NCBI RefSeq assembly: GCF_019186805.1
Contig: NZ_CP066783.1
Location: forward strand, 3,795,501-3,859,500
Direction: 5' to 3'
DNA from: Comamonas fluminis
GTDB taxonomy: Bacteria > Pseudomonadota > Gammaproteobacteria > Burkholderiales > Burkholderiaceae_C
DNA: 64,000 nucleotides
The stretch's first letter is position 1, and each line of letters starts with the position of its first letter. Under the pieces are notes generated by a model. It was not told the DNA's origin. It ran no database searches and saw only the letters and a list, made by a program, of their open reading frames with translations. The translations under genes and the position numbers were made by a program. Shown here one piece after another: positions 53,060-61,402 of this stretch.

Positions 53060-54412
53060 ATGCGCTGGACGAATATACGCAAAATTGCCGTCAGTCTTAC
53101 GATTGCAATCATTGCGGCTGTGCTGATGGTCAGTATCAACGAGGCTGGCTACACACGTTCTATCCAGGCCCTCGACGTACTGACAAAACCCCAAAGCAAT
53201 CGCGCAAAAATCAATGCGCTGATGCAGCAGATGCTGGATGCCGAAACCGGTTTGCGCGGGTATCTGCTGACCGGTGAAGAGCGTTATCTGACGCCTTACA
53301 ACACCGCCTCAGAGGCCATCAACGGCACCATGGATGAGCTGCGGCGCATCTTCATCATGGACCCTGCTGCGCTGCTCACATTCACACCACTGGCCAGACA
53401 GGTCGAGCGCAAGATGAATGAGATGGACCTGAGCCTCAGGCTCTACAAGCAGGGCAACAATGAGGCTTGGCGCTTTGTCATGTTCACCGATGCAGGCATG
53501 GAGAACATGGATGCCATCCGCAATTACAGCAAGACGCTGCTGGAGAACATTGACCAGCAGGCCCGCTCCAATCTTTCGGATATTGAGCAGACCCTGAGCT
53601 TGTCGCGCATTGGCATCGCCACTGTGACAGCGCTGGGTATCCTCGGCTTTTTCATGTATTTGCGCCAGGCCAGCGCTCTGCAGCAGTCGCACCAGCGCGA
53701 GCAGGAAATTCAGCGCGAGGAACGCAACCGCCTGGAAGAAGTGGTCCGCGACCGCACGGCAACCCTGACTGAACTGGCTACACACTTGCAGCAAGTGCGA
53801 GAGGATGAGCGTGCCCACCTGGCACGCGAGCTGCACGATGAGCTGGGGTCTTTGCTTACTGCTGCCAAGCTGGATGTGGCCCGCCTCAAATCCAAGATCG
53901 ACACCTCCGCCCCGGAGATTGCCGAACGCATCACCCATCTGGTTGCAACGCTCAACAGCGGCATTGCCCTGAAGCGGCGCATTATTGAAGACCTGCGCCC
54001 ATCTTCCCTGTCCAACCTGGGCCTGACCACTGCGCTGGAAATTCTGACCCGCGAGTTCGGAGAGCGCAGCGGCATTGATGTGGAATCCAATCTTGAGCAG
54101 GTGGACCTGCCGGAATCGACACAGCTCACGGTCTACCGCGTGGTGCAGGAGTCTCTGACCAATATCGGCAAATATGCCAAGGCCGGGCATGTCATTGTGA
54201 CGGTGCACAACTACCCCACATATGTGGCAGTGCAGATTCAAGATGATGGCCAAGGGTTTGAACTTGCCAGCATGCGCCCCAACTCCCATGGACTGGCAGG
54301 CATGAAGCATCGCGTAGAAGCGGCGGGGGGTCGATTGACTGTGGCATCTGAACCCAACAAAGGCACAACAATCTCCGCAGTCATTCCCCTGGCAACTGCA
54401 ACAGCCTGGTAA
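53060..54412 (+). CDS. CHASE3 sensor histidine kinase (NarX-type)
   Basis: A 450-residue membrane kinase. TM1 is about 10-28, a CHASE3-like periplasmic domain spans about 40-175 (MLDAETGLRGYLLTGEERYL), TM2 about 182-200. The HisKA_3 phosphoacceptor is in HLARELHDELGSLLT, then the N-box VVQESLTNIGKYAKA and a G-box GLAGMKHRVEAAGG. Likely phosphorylates the divergent NarL-type regulator. Signal unknown. Confidence 0.92.
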   Translation: MRWTNIRKIAVSLTIAIIAAVLMVSINEAGYTRSIQALDVLTKPQSNRAKINALMQQMLDAETGLRGYLLTGEERYLTPYNTASEAINGTMDELRRIFIMDPAALLTFTPLARQVERKMNEMDLSLRLYKQGNNEAWRFVMFTDAGMENMDAIRNYSKTLLENIDQQARSNLSDIEQTLSLSRIGIATVTALGILGFFMYLRQASALQQSHQREQEIQREERNRLEEVVRDRTATLTELATHLQQVREDERAHLARELHDELGSLLTAAKLDVARLKSKIDTSAPEIAERITHLVATLNSGIALKRRIIEDLRPSSLSNLGLTTALEILTREFGERSGIDVESNLEQVDLPESTQLTVYRVVQESLTNIGKYAKAGHVIVTVHNYPTYVAVQIQDDGQGFELASMRPNSHGLAGMKHRVEAAGGRLTVASEPNKGTTISAVIPLATATAW

Positions 54413-54590
54413 GAAACGTCACTCCGCCGCTGTACTGGAAAACTCTCCTACAAAGCTCTCAGACAACAAAACGGCATTGCAAAGCCACCCACTGTCACCC
54501 CGGGCTTTGCAGCTTCTCTAAATTCAGGAGCAGTACCACACAGCACATTGCTGATGTGGTGTCTGTTCAATTGCTGAGAAGGAGAGCGCC

Positions 54591-54752
54591 ATGCTGCACT
54601 ACGCCATTGTCTTTTTGGTCATTGCACTGATCGCCGCCGTCTTTGGCTTCGGTGGCATTGCTTCAGGAGCCATGGGTATCGCGAAGATCCTGTTCTTTGT
54701 GTTCATCGTGTTTGCCGTGATCACATTTGTGATGAGCCTGATTAAAAAGTAG
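54591..54752 (+). CDS. DUF1328 family small membrane protein
   Basis: A 53-residue protein with two hydrophobic helices ([20 protein letters not shown] and [20 protein letters not shown]), matching the YtjA/DUF1328 family. ATG at 54591 follows GGAG. These genes are often stress-responsive; here it lies after the two-component system. Function unknown. Confidence 0.88.
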   Translation: MLHYAIVFLVIALIAAVFGFGGIASGAMGIAKILFFVFIVFAVITFVMSLIKK

Positions 54753-54925
54753 CTCTGAACCCGTTCAGAATCAGCACAGTCAGTAACCCTGACCCTTGCT
54801 GTCATGCATTGCGCAATCGAATGAGATTCGCCATCATCTGACTTCTGAGGTTTCTTACAGAAGCTGTTCCATTCATCACTGCTGTCGCCTAGTGCGACAG
54901 CGTGCTTTCAGGGAGTGCATAGCCA

Positions 54926-55450
54926 ATGAGCCAACAAGACAAAAATACCAGTGCTGCTGTAGAGCAGATCAAGAGCGATGTGAAAAACGCAGCCGCAGAT
55001 GTCGCCGACACTGCCAAAAACGCTGCCCACAAGGCTGCAGACATTGCGGAAAACGCCTTCGACTCCGCCAAGGGATCGGCGCACAAGCTGGCCGACACGG
55101 TCAAGGACGCCGCTGAAGATGTTGCCGACTCCGTCAAGCAAGGCAGCCGCAATGCACGTCGCACCGCATCCGAAGCGATTGATGAGTCAGGCCGCCACAT
55201 GCGTTATGCCGGCGATGAAGATGACAGCATGTTCATCGACAACATTGCCAACCGTGCACAGGATCTGGCCGAGCGCAGCATCGACTTCTGGGCCGACAGC
55301 ACCTATCGTGCACGCCGCCAGTTTCAGGCCACAGCAGATGCCACGACACGCTATGTGTCCGAACAGCCTGGCCGCTCTGTGCTGATCGCAGCCGCTACTG
55401 GCGCTGCACTGGCAACGGCCTTCTTCCTGGGCCGCTCGCGCAAGAAATAA
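54926..55450 (+). CDS. DUF883-like, LEA-like membrane-anchored protein
   Basis: A 174-residue protein. The N-terminal 90 residues are Ala/Lys/Asp repeats like LEA and apolipoprotein helices (VKNAAADVADTAKNAAHKAA). The C-terminus has a membrane helix with a positive tail (VLIAAATGAALATAFFLG, RSRKK), typical of DUF883 (ElaB/YqjD) proteins. Probably envelope or ribosome-related stress protection. Confidence 0.8.
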   Translation: MSQQDKNTSAAVEQIKSDVKNAAADVADTAKNAAHKAADIAENAFDSAKGSAHKLADTVKDAAEDVADSVKQGSRNARRTASEAIDESGRHMRYAGDEDDSMFIDNIANRAQDLAERSIDFWADSTYRARRQFQATADATTRYVSEQPGRSVLIAAATGAALATAFFLGRSRKK

Positions 55451-55523
55451 GCAAGCTCATGGCGTGCGGGCAGGCATTGCCTGCATGCCATTTGATTTCA
55501 ACTTTCTCTGAAGGAGACTTCTG

Positions 55524-55844
55524 ATGTCCAAGTTCATCCGAGCCATTGCTTTTGCAGCTGTTTCCGCAACCACCATCCTGGCGGCAACCGGGTGCTCCGT
55601 CGCCCGCGATCAACAAAGCGTTGGCTCCTATGTCGATGACTCTGCCATCACGGCATCGGTCAAAGCCAAGATGGCTGAAGACAAGAGCGTTTCGGCAACG
55701 GCCATCAGCGTGGAAACACTCAAGGGGGTGGTCCAGCTGTCGGGTTTTGCCAAGTCAGAATCGGAAAAAGCCCGCGCTGCAGAAATCGCCCGCACCACGA
55801 AGAACGTGAGCGAAGTGCGCAACAGCATTGTGGTCAAGCCCTGA
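55524..55844 (+). CDS. BON-domain lipoprotein
   Basis: A 106-residue lipoprotein with lipobox AATGC and one BON domain (about 38-106, SVKAKMAEDKSV, LKGVVQLSGFA). Similar to OsmY/YraP-like envelope proteins. It lies 73 nt after the DUF883-like gene, probably the same transcription unit. Confidence 0.9.
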   Translation: MSKFIRAIAFAAVSATTILAATGCSVARDQQSVGSYVDDSAITASVKAKMAEDKSVSATAISVETLKGVVQLSGFAKSESEKARAAEIARTTKNVSEVRNSIVVKP

Positions 55845-55896
55845 TGCTGGCATGAGGCAGGCTGCACGAGCAGTGCCCTCCCCCACTCACCAAGAG

Positions 55897-56039
55897 CCGC
55901 TAACACTACCCAGCAAACCGAAGGTTTACGGTTGAGACGAGGCGCCGGGCCGCGCAGGCGAAGCCGCAGGCAGTACAAAAGTACGACAAGGCTAGGCGCC
56001 CCCGACGAAGCAACGACGTATCAAACGTTGTGTTAGCGG
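55897..56039. repeat. 143-bp element with 10-bp terminal inverted repeats
   Basis: Ends CCGCTAACAC (55897-55906) and GTGTTAGCGG (56030-56039). Inside are AACCG/CGGTT, GTAC-AAAA-GTAC and two GGCGCC sites. It looks like a small mobile or REP-like unit between the BON gene and its terminator. The AAC/GTT ends do not match integron attC consensus. Confidence 0.6.
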
Positions 56040-56048
56040 GTCTAAGAG

Positions 56049-56071
56049 GCCAGCTTCGCGCTGGCTTTTTT
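56049..56071 (+). terminator. Terminator after the BON gene
   Basis: GCCAGC (56049-56054), TTCGC, GCTGGC (56060-56065), TTTTTT. Confidence 0.88.
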
Positions 56072-56109
56072 GTCACCACTATTGCAGCCATCACCGATAA
56101 AGTGCCGCC

Positions 56110-57171
56110 ATGCAAGTGTTCAACTGTGAAGCCTGTGGCCACCTGATTTACTTTGAAAGCCTGCAGTGCGTGCATTGCGGCGCTGCTCAGGCATTCTTAC
56201 CCGACCAGTTGCGGGTGGGCATTCTTCCAGACACAGACCCATCCGCCACGGGGCGTGTTTACCGCTATCGCCCCTGCGGGCACCGGCACGACATCAGCCT
56301 GTGCAACTTTGCCATCGAGGCTTCCGACCCGCACTCGCTCTGCGTTTCCTGCCGCCAGACAGAGTGGCTGCCCGATGACAGCGACCCTGCCAATCAATTG
56401 CGCTGGGCCAAAATCGAGATTGCCAAACGCAGGCTTTACTACACACTGGCCAAACTGGGCTTGCAGGGCCCGGAAGCACCGCAGGCGGCCCAGCCACGCT
56501 TTTCTCTGCTGGCGGATATTCCGGGGGCCGCCCCCGTCATGACGGGCCACGCCAGCGGCATGATTACCCTCAATGTGGTGGAAGCCGATGACGATGAGCG
56601 CGCCAAGCGGCGCCTGGCGCTGCATGAGCCCTATCGCACGCTGATAGGTCACCTGCGCCATGAGTCAGGCCACTTTTACTGGGATCAATTGATAGCAAAC
56701 AGCGCTTGGCTGGAGCCGTTCAGAGCGCTTTTTGGCTATGAAGGCCAGGACTATGCCCATGCCCTGAGAAGCCATTACGACAAAGACCCTTTTGACACCA
56801 CATGGCGCCAGAGCTTCATCAGCGCCTATGCCAACTCTCATGCCTGGGAGGACTGGGCTGAGACCTGGGCCCACTATCTGCACATGGTGGACCTGATGGA
56901 GACCGCCGCCAGCTACAGCACCCGCATCACCGTGCCCGATACCGATGGCATGGGGCCACAGCAGATTTGCAACCCGCTGGGGCAGCAGCCTGTGGACTTT
57001 GCCCTGATGCAGCAGCAATGGGTGCCGCTGACCCTGCTGCACAACAGCCTGAACCGCAGCCTGGGGCATGAGGATGCCTATCCGTTTGCCATTTCAGCCG
57101 CAGCCTGGAACAAGCTGCGCTTTGTGCATGAGCTCATACAGGACAGGCGCTCCAAAACCCCTGCCCCTTAA
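56110..57171 (+). CDS. Putative zinc-binding metallopeptidase (DUF2248/Peptidase_Mx)
   Basis: A 353-residue protein. Two N-terminal zinc knuckles (CEACGH...CVHCG; CGHRHDISLCN...CVSC) are followed by a domain with RHESGHFYWDQL, which has the HExxH zinc-protease motif in the form HESGH. A third-ligand candidate lies further on (EDWAETWAHYLH). A palindromic-repeat arm lies in frame at 56682-56710. Substrate unknown. Confidence 0.82.
   Translation: MQVFNCEACGHLIYFESLQCVHCGAAQAFLPDQLRVGILPDTDPSATGRVYRYRPCGHRHDISLCNFAIEASDPHSLCVSCRQTEWLPDDSDPANQLRWAKIEIAKRRLYYTLAKLGLQGPEAPQAAQPRFSLLADIPGAAPVMTGHASGMITLNVVEADDDERAKRRLALHEPYRTLIGHLRHESGHFYWDQLIANSAWLEPFRALFGYEGQDYAHALRSHYDKDPFDTTWRQSFISAYANSHAWEDWAETWAHYLHMVDLMETAASYSTRITVPDTDGMGPQQICNPLGQQPVDFALMQQQWVPLTLLHNSLNRSLGHEDAYPFAISAAAWNKLRFVHELIQDRRSKTPAP
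56682..56710. repeat. AGCGCTT arm within the peptidase gene
   Basis: CAATTGATAGCAAACAGCGC then TTGG, read as QLIANSAW right after the HESGHFYWD helix, with a rare ATA codon. Confidence 0.4.
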
Positions 57172-57178
57172 ACCAGGC

Positions 57179-57673
57179 TCAACTGCTGCGGCCCACCTTG
57201 GCCAGCAGACGGCTGTGCACTGCCGGGGAAACAAACTTTTCCACATCGCCATTGAGCGAGGCGATCTCGCGCACAAAGGTGGAACTGATGAACTGGTAGC
57301 GGTCACTGGGGGTGAGGAAGACGGTTTCCACCTCGGGCATCAGCGTGCGGTTCATGCCCGCGAGCTGAAATTCGTAATCGAAGTCCGTCACCGCACGCAA
57401 GCCGCGCACCATGGCCTTGGCGCCGCGGGCCAGCACAAAGTGGGCCAGCAGCCCGTCAAAGCTCTCCACCTGCACCTGCGGATATTTGGAGCAAGCCTCG
57501 CGCACCATGGCGATGCGCTCATCCAGCGTGAACAGTGTCTTCTTGTGGTGCCCGGCAGCCACCGCCACGATCACCTTGCCAAACAGCTGCGAAGCCCGGC
57601 GCACCACATCCTCATGACCCATCGTGATGGGGTCGAAAGTTCCGGGGTACACGGCAATCAGATCCTGACTCAT
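57179..57673 (-). CDS. coaD: Phosphopantetheine adenylyltransferase
   Basis: A 164-residue CoA-biosynthesis enzyme. The nucleotide-binding motif [14 protein letters not shown] and the C-terminal SSTFVREI are clear. Convergent with the peptidase gene with 7 nt between stops. It belongs to the Burkholderiales rsmD-coaD pair, though a repeat terminator lies between. Confidence 0.96.
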   Translation of the reverse strand: MSQDLIAVYPGTFDPITMGHEDVVRRASQLFGKVIVAVAAGHHKKTLFTLDERIAMVREACSKYPQVQVESFDGLLAHFVLARGAKAMVRGLRAVTDFDYEFQLAGMNRTLMPEVETVFLTPSDRYQFISSTFVREIASLNGDVEKFVSPAVHSRLLAKVGRSS

Positions 57674-57775
57674 GACTATCTCTCTCCTGCGGGTCTTTGT
57701 AGTGGACAGCGCTGCTGCAGCGCATCAAGAAAAGGCATTATGCATTTGCCCTTTACGAAGATGAAATTTCCATGA

Positions 57776-57820
57776 AAAAGAGCTGCCAGCGCTTTATGAA
57801 TAAGCGCTGGCAGCTCTTTT
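57776..57820. terminator. AGCGCTT-family palindrome acting as terminator
   Basis: Perfect 19-bp stem (57776-57794 with 57802-57820): AAAAGAGCTGCCAGCGCTT, loop TATGAAT. A/T tails on both sides; it lies between rsmD and coaD. The best copy of the repeat family. Confidence 0.88.
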
Positions 57821-57836
57821 ATCAATAGCAATCAGA

Positions 57837-58541
57837 TTACTGTTTGCGCAGCAGGTGGGCGTGCACGGCTCCAGCCTTCAGGTAGCGGTGCAGCTCAAGC
57901 CCCATCTCGGCCAGGCGCTCCTCGCTCCAGGCTTCGGGCGCTTCCAGATAGATATAGCCACCGTCAGCCACCGCACCCATGGCGGCCTTCAAAGCAGGCT
58001 CGAACACTTCCAGCAGATCAAACGGAGGGTCCAGCAGCACCAGATCCTGCGCGGTCACCGTCTTCAGGCAGCTGAGCGCATCACCGCGCTGCACCTTGAG
58101 CATTCTGGCGTCCAGCTTTTGCTGCAGGCGCTGCAGCTGCTGCACCAGGGCGGCATCCTGCTCGTTCATGATGACGCTTGCAGCGCCACGCGATGCGGCC
58201 TCCAGCCCCAGAGCGCCCGTGCCAGCAAACGCGTCCAGCACCTTCCAGTTGGTCAGGTCCTGACCCAGCCAGTTGAACAGGGTTTCGCGCACGCGATCAG
58301 GCGTGGGGCGCAGGCCGGGCTTTTGCGCCACAGCCAGACGGGTGCGGCGCCACTGGCCGCCGATGATGCGAATCTCGCCCGAGCCTGCTGGCGCCGTTTT
58401 GGCCACAACCGCCGCTTTGGCACCGGGGCGGGCAGGCATGGTGGCGGCCAGCTCATGCGCCTTGCGCTCGCCCTCCTGAATCATTTTGTCCAGCGCCTTG
58501 CGGCCTGCCGGGGTGTGCAGCTTGATAGCACTGCGGCTCAT
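57837..58541 (-). CDS. rsmD: 16S rRNA (guanine(966)-N(2))-methyltransferase
   Basis: A 234-residue SAM methyltransferase acting on 16S rRNA. RIIGGQWRRTRLA, the SAM-binding VLDAFAGTGALGLEAASRG and the catalytic LLDPPFDLLEV are all present. The N-terminus (about 1-55) is an extra Ala/Lys-rich part. Its ATG overlaps the stop of the M16 gene by 4 bases. Confidence 0.94.
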   Translation of the reverse strand: MSRSAIKLHTPAGRKALDKMIQEGERKAHELAATMPARPGAKAAVVAKTAPAGSGEIRIIGGQWRRTRLAVAQKPGLRPTPDRVRETLFNWLGQDLTNWKVLDAFAGTGALGLEAASRGAASVIMNEQDAALVQQLQRLQQKLDARMLKVQRGDALSCLKTVTAQDLVLLDPPFDLLEVFEPALKAAMGAVADGGYIYLEAPEAWSEERLAEMGLELHRYLKAGAVHAHLLRKQ

Positions 58542-59890
58542 TGTTTCGCTCCCAAAGTCACAGTCACCATGCGCTCAGGCTGCACCATGCGCTGCATGGC
58601 GTCCTTCACGTCCTTGGTGGTCAGAGCCTGAACGCGTTCGGTCCAGTGCTCCAGATAGTCGAGTGGCAAGCCGTTCCAGGCGATGTTGGCCACATTGCCC
58701 AGCAGCTTGCGGTTGCTGTCGATTCGCAGCGCAAAGCCGCCAATCAGGTTGTCCTTGGCCGCCTTGAGTTCTTTCTCGGTTGGGCCTTCGGCGATGAATT
58801 TTCGCAGCACTTCCTGAGAGACCTTCAAAGCCTCTGCCGCCTGATCGGGCCGGGTCTGCAGGCCGATCACAAAAGCGCCACGGTCAAGACCCGGCGAGAA
58901 GTCGCTGGAGACACCGTAGGTCAGGCCGCGCTTTTCGCGCACTTCTTCCATCAGGCGCGAGGTAAAGCCACCGCCACCCAGAATATGGTTGCCCAGCATC
59001 ACGGCCAGAAAATCAGGGCTGTTGCGGGCAATACCGGGCTGGCCAATGATGACCTGCGCCTGGGCGGACTCGAACGGAATGCTCTCAACCTTGGCTTCCT
59101 TCAAATCCTGCACCTTGGCCACTTCGGGCAACGGTGCGCAATCGTTGCCATTGGCGGCCTGCAGCGGGCCCAGCAGTTGCTTGACCATGGCATCGGCCTG
59201 CTCGCGGCTGACGGCGCCCACCACGCTGACCTTGGCGCGGCAGGCCGCAATCAGCTTGCGGTGAAAGTCCTGCATGGCCGAGATATCGATTTTGGCCAGG
59301 CTGTCGCCCGTGGTCTGATAGCCGTAGGGCGAGCTGCCATAGACATCTTTGCGGAAAGCCTTGGAGGCCACGGTGCCTGGGCGGGTGTCGGCTTCCTTGA
59401 TCGATGCGCTCCAGCGCTCACGGTCGCGCTGCCAGACGGCATCTGGCCAGCTGGGGGTAGCCAGCTGACGCGCAGCCAGCGCCACGGCTTTTTGCAGCAG
59501 ATCAGGCTGAGTGAGCGAGCGCAGGCCATAGGTAAAGCTGTCACGGCCCGCATTGGCGCCGAAGCTGGCACCCAGATCGGCCCAGGCCTGGCCCAGACCG
59601 TTTTCGTCGAGTGCCGGAGTATCACCCGCAGCCTTGATGCCCTTGGAAGCCATCATGGCGACGGCGGCGCCCAGCCCGGCCTTGCCCTCAGGGTCGCGGC
59701 GGCTGCCTGCGTCAAAGTCCAGTTGCACATCCACCATGGGGATGCCGGGGCTTTGCACCAGCCAGACCTGCGCGCCGCTGGGCTGAGTCCAGTGCTCAAT
59801 GGGCAGCAAGGCCCAGGCTGATTGCGTTAAAAATCCCAACCCAGCGCTTGCTACAAAAGCGCCAGCAGCTATCTTTTTCATAGTTTGCAT
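58538..59890 (-). CDS. M16-family peptidase-like protein, non-catalytic subunit
   Basis: A 450-residue secreted M16 protein without the HxxEH motif, so probably the partner of the active M16 protein upstream. Signal peptide MQTMKKIAAGAFVASAGLGF to SAWA. ATG at 59890 was chosen because GGAG lies 6 nt upstream. The signal region overlaps a palindromic repeat. Stop overlaps rsmD start (ATGA). Confidence 0.92.
   Translation of the reverse strand: MQTMKKIAAGAFVASAGLGFLTQSAWALLPIEHWTQPSGAQVWLVQSPGIPMVDVQLDFDAGSRRDPEGKAGLGAAVAMMASKGIKAAGDTPALDENGLGQAWADLGASFGANAGRDSFTYGLRSLTQPDLLQKAVALAARQLATPSWPDAVWQRDRERWSASIKEADTRPGTVASKAFRKDVYGSSPYGYQTTGDSLAKIDISAMQDFHRKLIAACRAKVSVVGAVSREQADAMVKQLLGPLQAANGNDCAPLPEVAKVQDLKEAKVESIPFESAQAQVIIGQPGIARNSPDFLAVMLGNHILGGGGFTSRLMEEVREKRGLTYGVSSDFSPGLDRGAFVIGLQTRPDQAAEALKVSQEVLRKFIAEGPTEKELKAAKDNLIGGFALRIDSNRKLLGNVANIAWNGLPLDYLEHWTERVQALTTKDVKDAMQRMVQPERMVTVTLGAKQ
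59828..59885. repeat. AGCGCTT repeat in a signal-peptide region
   Basis: CCCAGCGCTTGCTACAAAAG followed by CGCCAGCAGCTATCTTTTTC. On the minus strand it encodes KKIAAGAFVASAG of the M16 signal peptide. Confidence 0.55.
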
Positions 59891-59907
59891 TGTTTTCTCC
59901 GCTGCGC

Positions 59908-61374
59908 TTAATGCATGGAAGTACCGGTATCTGCCTTACCGGACATGGGGCGAGCCTTGCTGCCCTCTGGCAAAGGCTGTGGCACCAGCGTGCCCACCGT
60001 GAGCTGGTCATCGCCAAAATACTTGGCGGCCACGGCCTTGACGTCGTCCGAGGTGACTTTTTTCAGCTCGGCCAGCAGCTTGTCTTCCGCGTCCAGCGGC
60101 ATCTCCTGAATCCAGTAATTGCCCAGGTTCTGCGCCTGGCCCATGACGGAATCGCGCTCATAGACGTTCGATGCCATCCACTGCGTCTTCACGCGCTCCA
60201 GCTCGTCGGCCTGCACGCCTTCCTGGGCGACTTTCTGAATCTGGGCACGCAGGGCGGCTTCCACATCGGCAACCGTCTTGCCCTTGGCCGGCACACCCGT
60301 CAGCATGAACAGGCTGGGGCCACGGCCCATGATGGAGGCCGAGCTGCCTGCACTGTCGGCCACGCGGCCATTGGTCTGGCCTTCGCCCTGCACCAGTGCA
60401 CGCTCCAGACGTGCGCCGTCATAGCCATCCAGCACGGCAGACAGCACCAGCAGCGCCAGCGCATCCTTGTCGTCGGCCTGCAGCTTTTCCACATGGTTCA
60501 AGGTAGGCACGCGGTAGGCCATGGCGATAAAAGCCTGCTCTGCGGGCTGCTTGACCTCGATGCGGCGCACGCCGATCTGTTTGGGCTCGATCTGGGGCTT
60601 GCGATCAGGCACCGCCCGGGCGGGCACGCTGCCGTAGTATTTTTCGGCCCAGGCTCGCACCTGTGCCACGTTCACATCGCCCACCACGACCACGGCCGCA
60701 TTGGCTGGCACATACCAGCGCTTGTGGAAGTTGCGCACATCGTCAGGCTTCATGGAGTCGAGATCACTCATCCAGCCCACCACGGGGTGGTGATAGGGCG
60801 AGGCCATATAGGTCGCTGCCATCAGTTGCTCCATCAGCACAGCACGGGGCTGGTCTTCGGTGCGCATGCGGCGCTCTTCCTTGATGACCTCGATTTCCTT
60901 TTTGAATTCGGAATCGGGCCACTGGTTGTTGGCAAAGCGGTCAGACTCCAGCTTCATCACATCTTCCAGACGGCTGGACGGAATCTGCTGGTAGTAGCCG
61001 GTGTAGTCACGCCAGGTGAAAGCGTTTTCCTGCCCGCCCAGTGCGGCCACGCGGCGCGAGAAGTCGCCGGGTTTGACGGTCTTGCTGCCTTTGAACATCA
61101 TGTGTTCCAGCGCATGAGCCACGCCGGTGACGCCATTGATTTCGTCCATGGAGCCCACACGTACCCAGACCATATGCACCGCCGTGGGCGCGCGCCGGTC
61201 TGGCTGCACAATCAGCTGCATGCCGTTCTTCAGTGTGAACTGCTGCACGGCCGGCGCAGCTTGTGCAACTGCGGCAGGCACAGGTTGAGACGATGCGCCC
61301 GGTGCAGCCAAGGCTGCCCCAGCGCTCAAACAGGCCATTAAGCCCAGTACAGGGAGTGCGCGTACATGTTTCAT
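59908..61374 (-). CDS. M16 zinc metallopeptidase
   Basis: A 488-residue periplasmic zinc peptidase. Signal peptide MKHVRALPVLGLMACLSAGA, then the inverted zinc motif HALEHMMFKG (HxxEH) and downstream Glu in EVIKEERRM. ATG at 61374; the frame upstream reads into the ftsY region on the other strand. It is followed 17 nt later by the non-catalytic partner; both form the usual M16 pair. Confidence 0.94.
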   Translation of the reverse strand: MKHVRALPVLGLMACLSAGAALAAPGASSQPVPAAVAQAAPAVQQFTLKNGMQLIVQPDRRAPTAVHMVWVRVGSMDEINGVTGVAHALEHMMFKGSKTVKPGDFSRRVAALGGQENAFTWRDYTGYYQQIPSSRLEDVMKLESDRFANNQWPDSEFKKEIEVIKEERRMRTEDQPRAVLMEQLMAATYMASPYHHPVVGWMSDLDSMKPDDVRNFHKRWYVPANAAVVVVGDVNVAQVRAWAEKYYGSVPARAVPDRKPQIEPKQIGVRRIEVKQPAEQAFIAMAYRVPTLNHVEKLQADDKDALALLVLSAVLDGYDGARLERALVQGEGQTNGRVADSAGSSASIMGRGPSLFMLTGVPAKGKTVADVEAALRAQIQKVAQEGVQADELERVKTQWMASNVYERDSVMGQAQNLGNYWIQEMPLDAEDKLLAELKKVTSDDVKAVAAKYFGDDQLTVGTLVPQPLPEGSKARPMSGKADTGTSMH

Positions 61375-61402
61375 AGAATGATGCGATTCTAAAAACCCGC
61401 CA

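Noticed and set aside
55897..56039. Integron attC site
   Set aside because: The ends contain TAAC and GTTA, but the bases around them do not fit RYYYAAC and GTTRRRY.
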